From assembly GCF_018916875.1 (NCBI RefSeq), contig NZ_JAHLNO010000007.1, positions 1 to 42,915 of the forward strand: 42,915 nucleotides of DNA. The letters are read 5' to 3'. The stretch comes from Virgibacillus proomii (GTDB lineage: Bacteria; Bacillota; Bacilli; Bacillales; Amphibacillaceae). The stretch's first letter is position 1; each line of letters opens with the position of its first letter. This document shows positions 9,772 through 18,150 of this stretch, piece by piece. The notes under the pieces were generated by a model. It was not told where the DNA came from, did no database searches, and worked only from the letters and a program-made list of their open reading frames with translations. Both the position numbers and the translations under genes were made by a program.

Positions 9772-9805
9772 ATAAAGAACCCCCTAACTTTTTTAGCTTA
9801 GGGGG
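9772..9805 (-). terminator. Terminator of the DJ-1/PfpI gene
   Basis: CCCCCTAA (9780-9787) pairs with TTAGGGGG (9798-9805). On the minus strand TTCTTTAT follows. It probably also stops sleL transcription. Confidence 0.75.
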
Positions 9806-9815
9806 CTCACTGTCA

Positions 9816-10331
9816 TTATTTTAAGACATCTAACGCTTCACGATTAAATGCTGGGATATCATCTGGTTGTCGACTTGTAACTAACTGATTTTGACAAATA
9901 ACTACTTCCTCATCCACTACTTGAGCACCAGCATACTCCATATCAACTTGAATGGATTTATAACCAGTTGCTTTTCTTCCTTCTAACGTTTTAGCCGTAA
10001 TTAGTAACTGTGGACCATGACAAATAGCAAATACCGGTTTCTTTTCATCCATAAAATGCTTAGCAAATGTAACAAATCGATCATCCGCTCGTAGGATATC
10101 CGGAGAAAATCCGCCTGGGATAAATAGTGCATCAAAATCATTTGGGTTTACATCATCAATTCCATAATCGATTGTAACAGTAGCTTGTTTATTCTTACCC
10201 GTTACTTGTTTTCCCTTTTCTTTTTCTATGGTGACAACTTCATGCCCCGCATCCTTAAACGCTTTTACTGGATCCGTATACTCGACATCTTCAAACATGT
10301 CGGTAATCACTGTTGCGATTTTTTTACCCAT
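9816..10331 (-). CDS. DJ-1/PfpI-family protein (YfkM-like general stress protein)
   Basis: 171 residues of the class I glutamine amidotransferase-like fold. The nucleophile elbow AICHGPQLL holds Cys104 and His105, and Glu14 in FEDVEY is the conserved acid that supports the Cys. PfpI/YfkM relatives are described as intracellular peptidases or deglycases, and B. subtilis YfkM is a general stress protein. Ribosome site AAAGGAG precedes ATG 10331. It follows nsrR on the same strand with a gap of 65 bases and could be partly co-transcribed with it. Confidence 0.9.
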   Translation of the reverse strand: MGKKIATVITDMFEDVEYTDPVKAFKDAGHEVVTIEKEKGKQVTGKNKQATVTIDYGIDDVNPNDFDALFIPGGFSPDILRADDRFVTFAKHFMDEKKPVFAICHGPQLLITAKTLEGRKATGYKSIQVDMEYAGAQVVDEEVVICQNQLVTSRQPDDIPAFNREALDVLK

Positions 10332-10396
10332 TGTCGATTCACTCCTTTAAAAAATAATACATAATTACATATTCCCAAAGCCAGCTTACTTAAACA

Positions 10397-10831
10397 TTAA
10401 ATCCCCATCAGCTTGCGAAGCTCCTCTTCATTATTAATTAAATCCTTCAATGTATATTCATCAAGTACGTTAAAAAAAGCAATTAATGCCTTATTTAATA
10501 CATGCTTTAAAGTACAAGCAGGAGAGATGACACAATGATTAGTTCCTTTATCAAAACACTCCAGTAATTCAAAATCCGCTTCAAGTATACGAATCAGCTT
10601 TCCAATATTGATTTCTTCTGCTGGTTTGGCTAACCGAATTCCTCCATTTCTTCCTCTAATGGATTCAATGAAACCCATCTTAGCCAATTCATGAACGACC
10701 TTTCGCAAATGCTCTTGAGATATATGATAAACAGCAGAAATTTCTTTAATTGTAGCTAATTCCTTATCCGATTTCATTCCGGTAAGAATTAAAACTCGGA
10801 GTGCATAATCTGTATATTTTTTAAGGTTCAT
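10397..10831 (-). CDS. nsrR: Rrf2-family [Fe-S] nitric-oxide sensor NsrR
   Basis: 144 residues. An N-terminal winged helix (about 1-70, with ISQEHLRKVVHELAKMG as recognition region) is followed by three cysteines at 92, 100 and 106. These are the same positions that bind the [4Fe-4S] cluster in B. subtilis NsrR. NO damages the cluster and releases DNA. The gene is divergent from hmp, the best-known NsrR target, and the palindrome between them matches the NsrR consensus. This context supports nsrR over other Rrf2 members. Confidence 0.93.
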   Translation of the reverse strand: MNLKKYTDYALRVLILTGMKSDKELATIKEISAVYHISQEHLRKVVHELAKMGFIESIRGRNGGIRLAKPAEEINIGKLIRILEADFELLECFDKGTNHCVISPACTLKHVLNKALIAFFNVLDEYTLKDLINNEEELRKLMGI

Positions 10832-10911
10832 TTATTTCCCCCACTCTCGCTCGTTTCACAATATTGTAACACAAAAGGTTTAAATTCCGGTTTTATTAAT
10901 ATTTTAATATT

Positions 10912-10950
10912 ATACAATAAAGATGTATTTAAAATACATCTTTATTGTAT
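10912..10950. promoter_or_regulatory. NsrR operator, 39-bp perfect palindrome upstream of hmp
   Basis: Two 18-base arms (10912-10929 and 10933-10950) are exact inverted copies around TAA. The core AAAGATGTATT-taa-AATACATCTTT agrees with the NsrR consensus (AAGATGYATTT...). TACAAT at 10913-10918, a likely hmp -10, is inside the left arm, so binding would block transcription. Confidence 0.88.
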
Positions 10951-10967
10951 GGGAGGAATTTTTCGTT

Positions 10968-12197
10968 ATGGAAATAACATCAACGGCTTTAGATGAACAA
11001 ACAAAACAATTGATCAAAGCTACAGTACCAATTCTGCAAAAACATGGGACGGCAATTACAAAGCGATTTTATCACCTTATGTTAAGCAATCATCCGGAAT
11101 TAAAGAATATATTTAACCAAACAAATCAGCGTAGAGGGGATCAACCTGCAGCGCTAGCAAATACGGTATATGCTGCAGCAGCAAATATAGATAATTTACA
11201 AACGATCTTACCCCATGTTTATCAAATTGCCCATAAACATAAAAGTCTACAGGTTCGACCAAATCAATATCCAATTGTCGGAAAGTATTTATTATTAGCG
11301 ATGAAAGACGTTTTAGGAGAGGTAGCCAGTGACGATGTTATAACTGCATGGGAAAAAGCTTATGGAGTCATCGCAAATATTTTTATTCAAGTAGAAAAGC
11401 AATTGTATGATGAAACTCAACAAGAAAAAGGCGGTTGGGCAGGGTTCCGTGATTTTAAAGTTGTGAAAAAAACAAAAGAGAGCGATGTCATTACTTCTTT
11501 TTATTTACAGCCTATTGATGGATTACCTTTTCCTACCTTCACTCCGGGACAATATTTAACCGTTAAAGCAGAAATACCAGGCGAACCTTATACTCATCTC
11601 CGCCAATACAGCCTGTCTACAGCTCCAGGTAAAGACTATTATCGGATTAGTGTAAAGCGTGAGGATAAAACCGATCATTCCCCAGGAGGCATTGTTTCAA
11701 ACTTTTTGCATTCTTCTATTACCGAAGGAAGTATCTTACCAATTAGCGCTCCAGCCGGTTATTTCACTCTTGACCTTGATGATACAAGACCTCTTGTATT
11801 AATTAGTGGTGGTGTTGGGTTAACACCGATGATGAGCATGCTGGAAACCGTTATTAACGAACAACCAACACGTGAAGTTATTTTTATTCATACGGCAAAA
11901 TCTAGTAAATACCATGCTATGAAAGATAAAGTAGCTACTATTAGCAAACAAAATGAACAGGTTTTAAATTATACGATATATAGTAAGCCTGAAGAAATTG
12001 ATAAATATGATCTAAGCGGTCATATTAGCTGTGAGTGGCTGAAAACAATTATTCCTAGTACAGATGCCAGCTTTTATTTCTGTGGACCAAAGGAATTTAT
12101 GAAAACGACGCATCTTATTCTCAAACAACTAAAGGTAGATGATAGTGATATTCATTATGAAATATTCGGTCCTTTAGAGGATATTACAGCATCGTAA
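10968..12197 (+). CDS. hmp: Flavohemoprotein Hmp (nitric oxide dioxygenase)
   Basis: 409 residues: globin domain (about 1-150), FAD domain (about 165-270) and NAD(P)H domain (about 280-400). Tyr35 in RFYHLM is the distal B10 Tyr, and the proximal haem His lies in IAHKHKSLQVRP. RQYSLS binds FAD and GGVGLTPMMS binds nicotinamide. It converts NO to nitrate. An upstream in-frame ATG at 10923 falls inside the NsrR operator, so ATG 10968, preceded by GGGAGGAA at 10950-10957, is the true start. Regulation is by the adjacent divergent nsrR. Confidence 0.95.
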   Translation: MEITSTALDEQTKQLIKATVPILQKHGTAITKRFYHLMLSNHPELKNIFNQTNQRRGDQPAALANTVYAAAANIDNLQTILPHVYQIAHKHKSLQVRPNQYPIVGKYLLLAMKDVLGEVASDDVITAWEKAYGVIANIFIQVEKQLYDETQQEKGGWAGFRDFKVVKKTKESDVITSFYLQPIDGLPFPTFTPGQYLTVKAEIPGEPYTHLRQYSLSTAPGKDYYRISVKREDKTDHSPGGIVSNFLHSSITEGSILPISAPAGYFTLDLDDTRPLVLISGGVGLTPMMSMLETVINEQPTREVIFIHTAKSSKYHAMKDKVATISKQNEQVLNYTIYSKPEEIDKYDLSGHISCEWLKTIIPSTDASFYFCGPKEFMKTTHLILKQLKVDDSDIHYEIFGPLEDITAS

Positions 12198-12281
12198 AAT
12201 ACTTTTTTGCAAAGTAACAGGTTTAAAAATACCCATCATAGGACGACATCTCAGGTGACTTAGATTAATATAACTGCTAAT

Positions 12282-12308
12282 CAGTGGAAGTGTTTTTCAC
12301 TTCCACTG
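12282..12308. terminator. Long hairpin between convergent hmp and methyltransferase genes
   Basis: CAGTGGAAGTG and CACTTCCACTG form an 11-bp perfect stem around TTTTT. No long T tract follows on either strand, so the terminator role rests on its position between convergent genes. Confidence 0.5.
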
Positions 12309-12324
12309 ACTGAAGTTTACGTTT

Positions 12325-12933
12325 TTATTGCTTTTGAACTACTACTTGAATAACATGACATAATCCGGAATGACGTATTCCCTCATGACGCTCTGCTTCG
12401 CCATAATAAAAATGAATCCATTTTTGTTCACGAAGCCATGTTAATAAATCAATAGGATTATATAGCATTGCCGTTTCTTTTGGACCACCAGTCCGATATG
12501 CTAATTGATCCTCTGAATAGACTTCTAAGATCAGATAACCACCTGTTTTTACGGAGGCTAACATATTATGAATCAAAAATCGTTGCTTTTCTCTCGGAAC
12601 ATGTCCAAATACCATTACCGCTGCATCATATTTATTCACAGGTACAATTTCTTTCGTAAGGTCCTTTTGCTCAACCTGTACGGATACGCCTTTTTCCTTA
12701 GCCAACTGCTGAGCTTTCTTAAGCCCTACGCTAGACTGATCATAAGCTATAACATCATGTCCTAATTCTGCTAAATAAACTGCATTTCTTCCTTCTCCTT
12801 CTGCAAAACAGGCAACCGTGGAGCGCGAATTTAATCGATTGCTCATCACCTGAACAAATCGATTTGCCTGTTTACCATAAACGAATGCTTTATCAGAATA
12901 GCTGTTATCCCAAAATTTCTCTGACATTCCCAT
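12325..12933 (-). CDS. Class I SAM-dependent methyltransferase, TehB-like
   Basis: 202 residues. SAM-binding motif I is ACFAEGEGRNAVYLA (about 41-55), followed by an acidic residue in VIAYDQSS (motif II) and a motif IV-like YDAAVMVFGHV. FWDNSYSD at the N terminus and the AEGEGRN motif are typical of the TehB/tellurite-resistance-like group, whose natural substrates are mostly unknown. ATG 12933 or the second ATG two codons on could be the start; GTGAGGG lies just before. A 44-codon gene ends 12 bases upstream on the same strand and is probably in the same operon. Confidence 0.8.
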   Translation of the reverse strand: MGMSEKFWDNSYSDKAFVYGKQANRFVQVMSNRLNSRSTVACFAEGEGRNAVYLAELGHDVIAYDQSSVGLKKAQQLAKEKGVSVQVEQKDLTKEIVPVNKYDAAVMVFGHVPREKQRFLIHNMLASVKTGGYLILEVYSEDQLAYRTGGPKETAMLYNPIDLLTWLREQKWIHFYYGEAERHEGIRHSGLCHVIQVVVQKQ

Positions 12934-12945
12934 CCCTCACTTTAA

Positions 12946-13080
12946 TTATACATACAATGCCTGTCCTTTATCTGGATTAATAAAGTGTCCATAAACGTAA
13001 CCAATACCTAAATTTGCCGCCGGATCACCCAATCCTAAGTTATACGGACTGGGGAATTTCCTTCGTTCTTGGTGCAGCAC
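12946..13080 (-). CDS. Small hypothetical protein, 44 residues
   Basis: GTG 13080 is preceded by AAAGGAGGA at good spacing. The product is rich in Gly, Pro, Asn and Tyr, with the central motif LGLGDPAANLGIGYVYGH, and has no signal peptide or membrane helix. I do not recognise it. The strong ribosome site and the 12-base gap to the methyltransferase gene argue that it is translated. A longer in-frame version (to 13179) lacks a better start signal. Confidence 0.55.
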   Translation of the reverse strand: MLHQERRKFPSPYNLGLGDPAANLGIGYVYGHFINPDKGQALYV

Positions 13081-13377
13081 GAATCCTCCTTTTTCCCTAT
13101 TTTCTCTTATTTGAAGACAGATGAAAACATAAATGCTTGTAGTATGTGTTAAAAAAGGATAAATAGACTTCAGAGTCATTTTTGAGTAGGGTCAAATAAA
13201 TACTACATAAACAACGAAAAAACAAGCGCTCTATGTTTGTCTATATCTTTAACACATTAGTTAGAGGAATCTCTTTTCAAAAAATGTCCACGTTGTAAAA
13301 ACCCAGTAACAAAACGCCAACCTCTATCCTAGAACAGCCAGCTTTTAGTTCCTTATACAATTTTACAACTAAACATA

Positions 13378-13430
13378 TAAGCAAAAACGAGACAACACCG
13401 GCGGCAAAAGCTTGGTGGTTGCCTCGTTTT
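13378..13430 (-). terminator. Terminator of acsA
   Basis: On the minus strand AAAACGAGGCAACCACC pairs with GGTGTTGTCTCGTTTT (one mismatch and one bulge), followed by TTGC. It begins right after the acsA stop codon. Confidence 0.8.
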
Positions 13431-13437
13431 CCTTCAA

Positions 13438-15153
13438 TTATGCTTCTAAAGTAGAAGTATCTCCAGTTGGTAATCCAAGTTCCCATGATTTTAATAAACG
13501 TCGCATAATTTTACCACTGCGTGTTTTAGGAATCGTATCTCTTACTTCCAATTCACGCGGAGCCGCATGAGCACTTAATCCTGTTCTAACAAATTGCCGG
13601 ATTTCTTCCCGCAGATCTTCTGAATTCTCATAACCATCATTTAAGGTAATAAACGCCTTAATTATTTCTCCTCGCTCCGGATGAGGCTTTCCAATAACGC
13701 CAGCTTCAGCCACAGCCGGATGTTCAATTAATTTACTCTCTACTTCAAACGGTCCGACACGTTCACCTGATGTAATAATCACATCATCTACACGTCCTTG
13801 GAACCAGAAATAACCATCTTCATCTTGATAAGCACTGTCACCGGAAATATACCAGTCTTTAATAAAGTAGCTTTCATATTTTCCAGGATTATTCCAGATT
13901 GTCCGCATCATTGCCGGCCATCCCTTTTTAATCGCTAAATTACCCATTTGATAGGGTTCTAATTCATTTCCTTCATTATCAACAATACTTGCCTCAACAC
14001 CCGGTATAGGTTTACCCATAGATCCAGAGCGTATTTCTAGGGAAGGAAAGTTAACAATTAGTTGTGCACCCGTTTCTGTCATCCACCATGTATCATGAAT
14101 TCGCAAATTAAATGCGTTCAAACCCCACATAAATACTTCTGGATTTAATGGCTCACCAACACTTAGAATATGACGTAAGGACGAAAGATCGTATTGTTTT
14201 ACCATGGCCTCGCCTACACTTGCTAACTTACGCAAAGCTGTTGGGGCTGTATACCAAACAGTCACGTTATGCTTTTCTATCGTTCCATACCAATCATCTG
14301 GTGTAAATCTGCCTCCACGAACAACATTGGTTACTCCATGTAACCAAGGAGCGAAAATTCCATAACTCGTTCCGGTAACCCAACCTGGATCAGCTGTACA
14401 CCAATATACATCATCTTCTTTTAAATCCAACACCCATTTTCCTGTAATATAATGCTGAATCATCGCATGATGTACATGATAAACACCTTTTGGCTTTCCA
14501 GTAGAACCAGAAGTATAATGAAGCAGCATCCCATCTTCCAAATCCACCCACTCTATTTTTGTTTCACTCGACGCCGCTTCCATTTCTTGCTTATAATCAA
14601 TATATTTGTCTTCTGTTTCTCCAAGTTCACTAACAAGTATAATTTTTTCTAAATCAGGCAAATCACTCTGAGGTACACGATACAATAGTTCTGGAGTTGT
14701 AATCAGCATTTTTGCTGCACTATCTTGAAGCCGGTCTCGAACCGCTTGTTCCATAAATGCTTCAAATAAAGGTCCAGCAATTGCACCAACCTTTAAAATT
14801 CCAAGGAATGAAATATAGAATTCCGGACTTCTAGGCATAAATAGAAAAACTCGATCCCCTTTATTAATTCCATACTTTCGAAGTACATTGGCAAACTTAT
14901 TACTTCCATTGCGAAGATCGTTAAATGTAAGATTTTCTTCACGGTCAGGAGAAGAATATAATAATGCGATCTGATCACTTTTATCAGGATTTTCAGCGTG
15001 CCGATCGATTGCTTCATATGCCATATTTACGTTGCCTGTTTCATGCCACGAAAACTTTTCATTTACTTGATCCCAAGAAAACGTTTCTCTCATTTTTTCA
15101 TAGTCTTGGAGATTAAAATTCCCTTCTTTAGCAGGTATTTTTTTTACTTTCAT
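13438..15153 (-). CDS. acsA: Acetyl-coenzyme A synthetase AcsA
   Basis: 571 residues, matching the 572 of B. subtilis AcsA. The ANL-superfamily AMP-binding motif YTSGSTGKPKG is at 213-223, and Lys548 in KTRSGKIMRR is the A10 lysine whose acetylation controls these enzymes. It activates acetate to acetyl-CoA for growth on acetate or its recovery during overflow metabolism. GAGGTGATT precedes ATG 15153. In B. subtilis acsA lies opposite the acuABC genes that control that lysine; here they are absent, and a dicarboxylate symporter lies upstream instead. A cre-like box about 130 bases upstream suggests CcpA control. Confidence 0.95.
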   Translation of the reverse strand: MKVKKIPAKEGNFNLQDYEKMRETFSWDQVNEKFSWHETGNVNMAYEAIDRHAENPDKSDQIALLYSSPDREENLTFNDLRNGSNKFANVLRKYGINKGDRVFLFMPRSPEFYISFLGILKVGAIAGPLFEAFMEQAVRDRLQDSAAKMLITTPELLYRVPQSDLPDLEKIILVSELGETEDKYIDYKQEMEAASSETKIEWVDLEDGMLLHYTSGSTGKPKGVYHVHHAMIQHYITGKWVLDLKEDDVYWCTADPGWVTGTSYGIFAPWLHGVTNVVRGGRFTPDDWYGTIEKHNVTVWYTAPTALRKLASVGEAMVKQYDLSSLRHILSVGEPLNPEVFMWGLNAFNLRIHDTWWMTETGAQLIVNFPSLEIRSGSMGKPIPGVEASIVDNEGNELEPYQMGNLAIKKGWPAMMRTIWNNPGKYESYFIKDWYISGDSAYQDEDGYFWFQGRVDDVIITSGERVGPFEVESKLIEHPAVAEAGVIGKPHPERGEIIKAFITLNDGYENSEDLREEIRQFVRTGLSAHAAPRELEVRDTIPKTRSGKIMRRLLKSWELGLPTGDTSTLEA

Positions 15154-15278
15154 CCAATCACCTCGTATTAAGAATTGATATCGGTTACAATGGGAGTCAA
15201 TCTTTTTGGTTGTTCCCTCCAGACTTTTTCACTTGCAATGAGACCTTACATTTAAAACACCTTTTTAGATCTCACAAA

Positions 15279-15292
15279 TGAAAACGCTTAAT
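15279..15292. promoter_or_regulatory. Candidate CcpA (cre) box upstream of acsA
   Basis: TGAAAACGCTTAAT matches the cre consensus TGWAANCGNTNWCA except at the last two positions. acsA of B. subtilis is under CcpA control. The match is imperfect and unproven. Confidence 0.4.
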
Positions 15293-15456
15293 AAATAGTT
15301 AATTTAAAATGGTGAAAATTTTTTATTTAACTATTATTTAGTTTAGAATATTTTATGACAATTTTAAAGTAATATTTTTTAAAAAATATACAAAATGATC
15401 AGATTAATCTTGTTAAGAAGTCTTGTTTATTTTACAAATACAAATATGCATATATG

Positions 15457-15489
15457 AAACACGCCTAATATAGACGTGTTTTTATTAGG
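15457..15489 (-). terminator. Terminator-like hairpin after the symporter gene
   Basis: AAACACG (15457-15463) pairs with CGTGTTT (15475-15481). An alternative CCTAATA/TATTAGG pairing overlaps it. It starts one base past the symporter stop codon. Confidence 0.5.
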
Positions 15490-16725
15490 TTAAGCTGTTT
15501 GCTCAACTTGATTATCACTTTTTCGTTTTTCATCTTCTGAAATAATATATGCGCAAACGGCATCCCCAGTAATATTTAAAGAAGTACGTAGCATATCTAG
15601 TAATCTATCAACACCAATTATTAAGGCAATTCCATCAACTGGTAAGCCTACTTGCTTCAGAACCATCGCCAACATAATTAATCCCACACCAGGTACTCCA
15701 GCTGTTCCAATACTGGCAAGTGTAGCTGTTAAAACTACCATAAGCATTTGACTTAAACCTAACGGCTCAGCATAAACTTGAGCAATAAAGACCGTTGCAA
15801 CAGCTTGCATAATTGCCGTACCATCCATATTTATCGTCGCTCCAAGCGGCTGTACAAAGCTGCTAATAGACTTTTTAACACCAAGTCTTTCTTGGGCCAT
15901 TTTCATTGCAACCGGTAAAGCAGCATTTGAACTGGAAGTACTAAAAGCTACCGACATTGCGGGAAAAAACTGTTTATAAAAATTTATTGGACTTGCTTTT
16001 CCTAATACTTTAATAGCAATTCCATACGTGATTAAACCATGTAGTATAAGTGATAAAATGACCGCTACCATATACATAACCATCTGACCTAATGCGTCTA
16101 GTCCTGCTTCACCAACTGCTGAGGCAATTAGTGCAAACGCTCCATAAGGCGCCGTTTTCATGATCCCATTAACTAGAAATACTAATATATCATTTGCCTG
16201 CTCAAATAAGTTACGAATTCCTCTTGTTTTATTGCCAAGCGCTGCTAATGCCACACCAATAAATATAGCAAAAGCAATTATTTGTAACATATTTCCTGTG
16301 GACATCGCTTCAATTGGGTTTTTCGGAATAATTTGAACTAATGTGTCCATGATTGGTGGAGCTGCTGCTTCTTCATAGGATACATTGCTGGTATCAAATG
16401 TTCCTGCTTTACCAGGCTCTAACACAACCCCTATTCCAAGACCAATAACAAGAGCGATAGCAGTTGTAATTAAATAAAATGCAACTGTTTTAATTCCTAT
16501 TTTCCCCAATTTAGATGGATCTCCTAACCCAACGGTTCCCAGCACGATGGAAACAAACACGATTGGTACTACGATCATCATAATCAAGCTTAAAAATATT
16601 TCTCCAACTGGGTTCAATGCATACGTATCAATTGCAGAAAATACATTATTAGGGACAAAGGTTAAACCAACACCTGCAACTACACCCAATATTAAGGCAA
16701 TCAAAATTTTCTTGGTAAGACTCAT
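15490..16725 (-). CDS. Dicarboxylate/amino acid:cation symporter (GltP/DctA family)
   Basis: About 411 residues with the DAACS fold of eight helices and two re-entrant loops. Visible landmarks are the serine-rich loop FSTSSSNAALPVAMKMAQ, NMDGTAIMQA, the second hairpin IGTAGVPGVGLIML and substrate-site residues in DRLLDMLRTSLNITGDA. It takes up glutamate, aspartate or C4-dicarboxylates with H+ or Na+. The open frame runs back to 16815, but ATG 16725 with AAAGGA at 16736-16731 gives the normal N terminus (MSLTKKILIAL). An ATG two codons earlier sits too close to the ribosome site. Confidence 0.9.
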   Translation of the reverse strand: MSLTKKILIALILGVVAGVGLTFVPNNVFSAIDTYALNPVGEIFLSLIMMIVVPIVFVSIVLGTVGLGDPSKLGKIGIKTVAFYLITTAIALVIGLGIGVVLEPGKAGTFDTSNVSYEEAAAPPIMDTLVQIIPKNPIEAMSTGNMLQIIAFAIFIGVALAALGNKTRGIRNLFEQANDILVFLVNGIMKTAPYGAFALIASAVGEAGLDALGQMVMYMVAVILSLILHGLITYGIAIKVLGKASPINFYKQFFPAMSVAFSTSSSNAALPVAMKMAQERLGVKKSISSFVQPLGATINMDGTAIMQAVATVFIAQVYAEPLGLSQMLMVVLTATLASIGTAGVPGVGLIMLAMVLKQVGLPVDGIALIIGVDRLLDMLRTSLNITGDAVCAYIISEDEKRKSDNQVEQTA

Positions 16726-16815
16726 AAGCATCGTCCTTTCTTGTTGTTTCGTTGTTATGATATAAGTTAAATTGGTTGTTAAAAGCAGTGGAAACAGAAT
16801 GTTAGAAGAGGGCAA

Positions 16816-17212
16816 AAATTCTAACTACATAAAATTTTCGCTTAATATCCTGTAAAAAAACCTTATTAATTCGCATAGTATACATATACTGTGCATAATA
16901 TTCTAACATTCACTTTTCCTTTTTTATCGATTTTTAAACAACCGTGGCATACGATTATAGTAGATAGTGGAATCAAGAAATGAAATAAATTGTAGTTTTT
17001 TGTAAAGGTTAGGACAATTTTTTAGAGTTGCTTTTCTATTTTAACACTTTCTTTGACGAATGAATAGACCTATTTTTTGGGGAATCTGTATTCTTCATAA
17101 TAAACACACCTGTACTTTAAGTTATTAAAAGCTGCAAATTCGTTGATTTTACTTAATTTATAAGTATTAGTTCACAATTGATCATATCCATAAAAATTTT
17201 TTAGCTTTGTTA
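16816..17212. other. AT-rich intergenic region upstream of the symporter gene
   Basis: No gene is recognisable here. It carries the symporter promoter region and ends in the parS-like palindrome. Confidence 0.4.
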
Positions 17213-17228
17213 AGTTTCACGTGAAACT
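17213..17228. promoter_or_regulatory. parS: parS-like ParB/Spo0J binding site
   Basis: AGTTTCACGTGAAACT is a perfect 16-bp palindrome. It matches the parS consensus TGTTNCACGTGAAACA at all positions except the outermost base of each arm. parS sites cluster around oriC, and the tadA-scr neighbourhood is origin-proximal in Bacillus. Confidence 0.75.
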
Positions 17229-17276
17229 ATGATATAGGTTACAGAAAATTTATTTAAATTGGCTAGGAAGAAAAGA

Positions 17277-17396
17277 ATGATCACACATATACCTCTTATG
17301 GATATGCCGGCAAGAGAGTATCCAAGGAATATGAAATCATTAACTACTGAAGAACAAAAAGCTTTAGCAAGAGTAATTAGTAATACTATTTTATAA
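17277..17396 (+). CDS. Small ORF, 39 residues, possibly a remnant
   Basis: ATG 17277 is preceded by AGGAAG at suitable spacing. The product has a polar C-terminal half (SLTTEEQKALARVISN) with helical character and no signal peptide. I do not recognise it. It lies just upstream of a broken tyrosine recombinase and could be part of the same decayed element. Confidence 0.35.
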   Translation: MITHIPLMDMPAREYPRNMKSLTTEEQKALARVISNTIL

Positions 17397-17499
17397 CACA
17401 CCATTATCCTGTCTTAGCTTGGATTTTGTTTTTATCATGAATTATCGTCGAGGGAAATTAGTTTAATAAAAATCAGTCATATTAATTTAGGGAGGAAAT

Positions 17500-17890
17500 G
17501 TATTTATATCAATGATAGACCTCCTGTATACTTAACAGATCAGGATTTATTAATTCTTCAGAGATATGCAGAAGAATGGCGGAAATTAAAAATGTTGATA
17601 AAAAAACTTATCTATTCGTTACTATCGCACATACTTATAAAGATAAACCAGTTAGCAAAGGATTTATAAATCGATATGTAAAAGAACTTACTGGTCATAC
17701 ACCCAAGAAATTACGTATTTCTTGTTTTAGCGCTTTTTCAGCTATGTATGGATCACAGTATCTTATTGATGCTTTTGGATTATCATTAAAACAATCTTCA
17801 AGGTATGGAAAGACGAAGAATTTTTAGTTGAAAAAGAAATACGTGAACAACGAGAAGAGTTTTTAGAATATAGTACCAAGCTAAACTGTT
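17500..17890 (+). pseudogene. Broken tyrosine recombinase/integrase
   Basis: Three consecutive frames read like one protein: YINDRPPVYLTDQDLLILQR, then (17576-17824) KPVSKGFINRYVKELTGHTP with PKKLRISCFSAFSAMYG, then EFLVEKEIREQREEFL. The middle part resembles the C-terminal region of tyrosine recombinases, where LR plus a short helix precede the catalytic end. At least two frameshifts separate the pieces, and the N-terminal catalytic part is missing. It marks an old mobile element next to the parS-like site. Confidence 0.5.
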
Positions 17891-18150
17891 GAAAATAACA
17901 TTAGTGAATTCAAGAAATGGATCTCATTGATTAAATATATAATAAATTGTATATTCATGACTAATAAAGGAGGGAAGCCGGACAAGAGCCAAGATAGGCT
18001 AATCCCAGGGTAGAACAGACGGGTACACCTTAATCTTTTTTATTTCTGTGGACTTTTTATCAAAAACAGCTGGCATCTGGACTATACCTTCTTCTTTTTT
18101 ACTCATAGTTCTAGTTTATCTTATTTTTAGTGTTCAAGCCTATGGATACA

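Noticed and set aside
13277..13486. Minus-strand protein of 69 residues
   Set aside because: It overlaps the acsA end in another frame and spans the acsA terminator.
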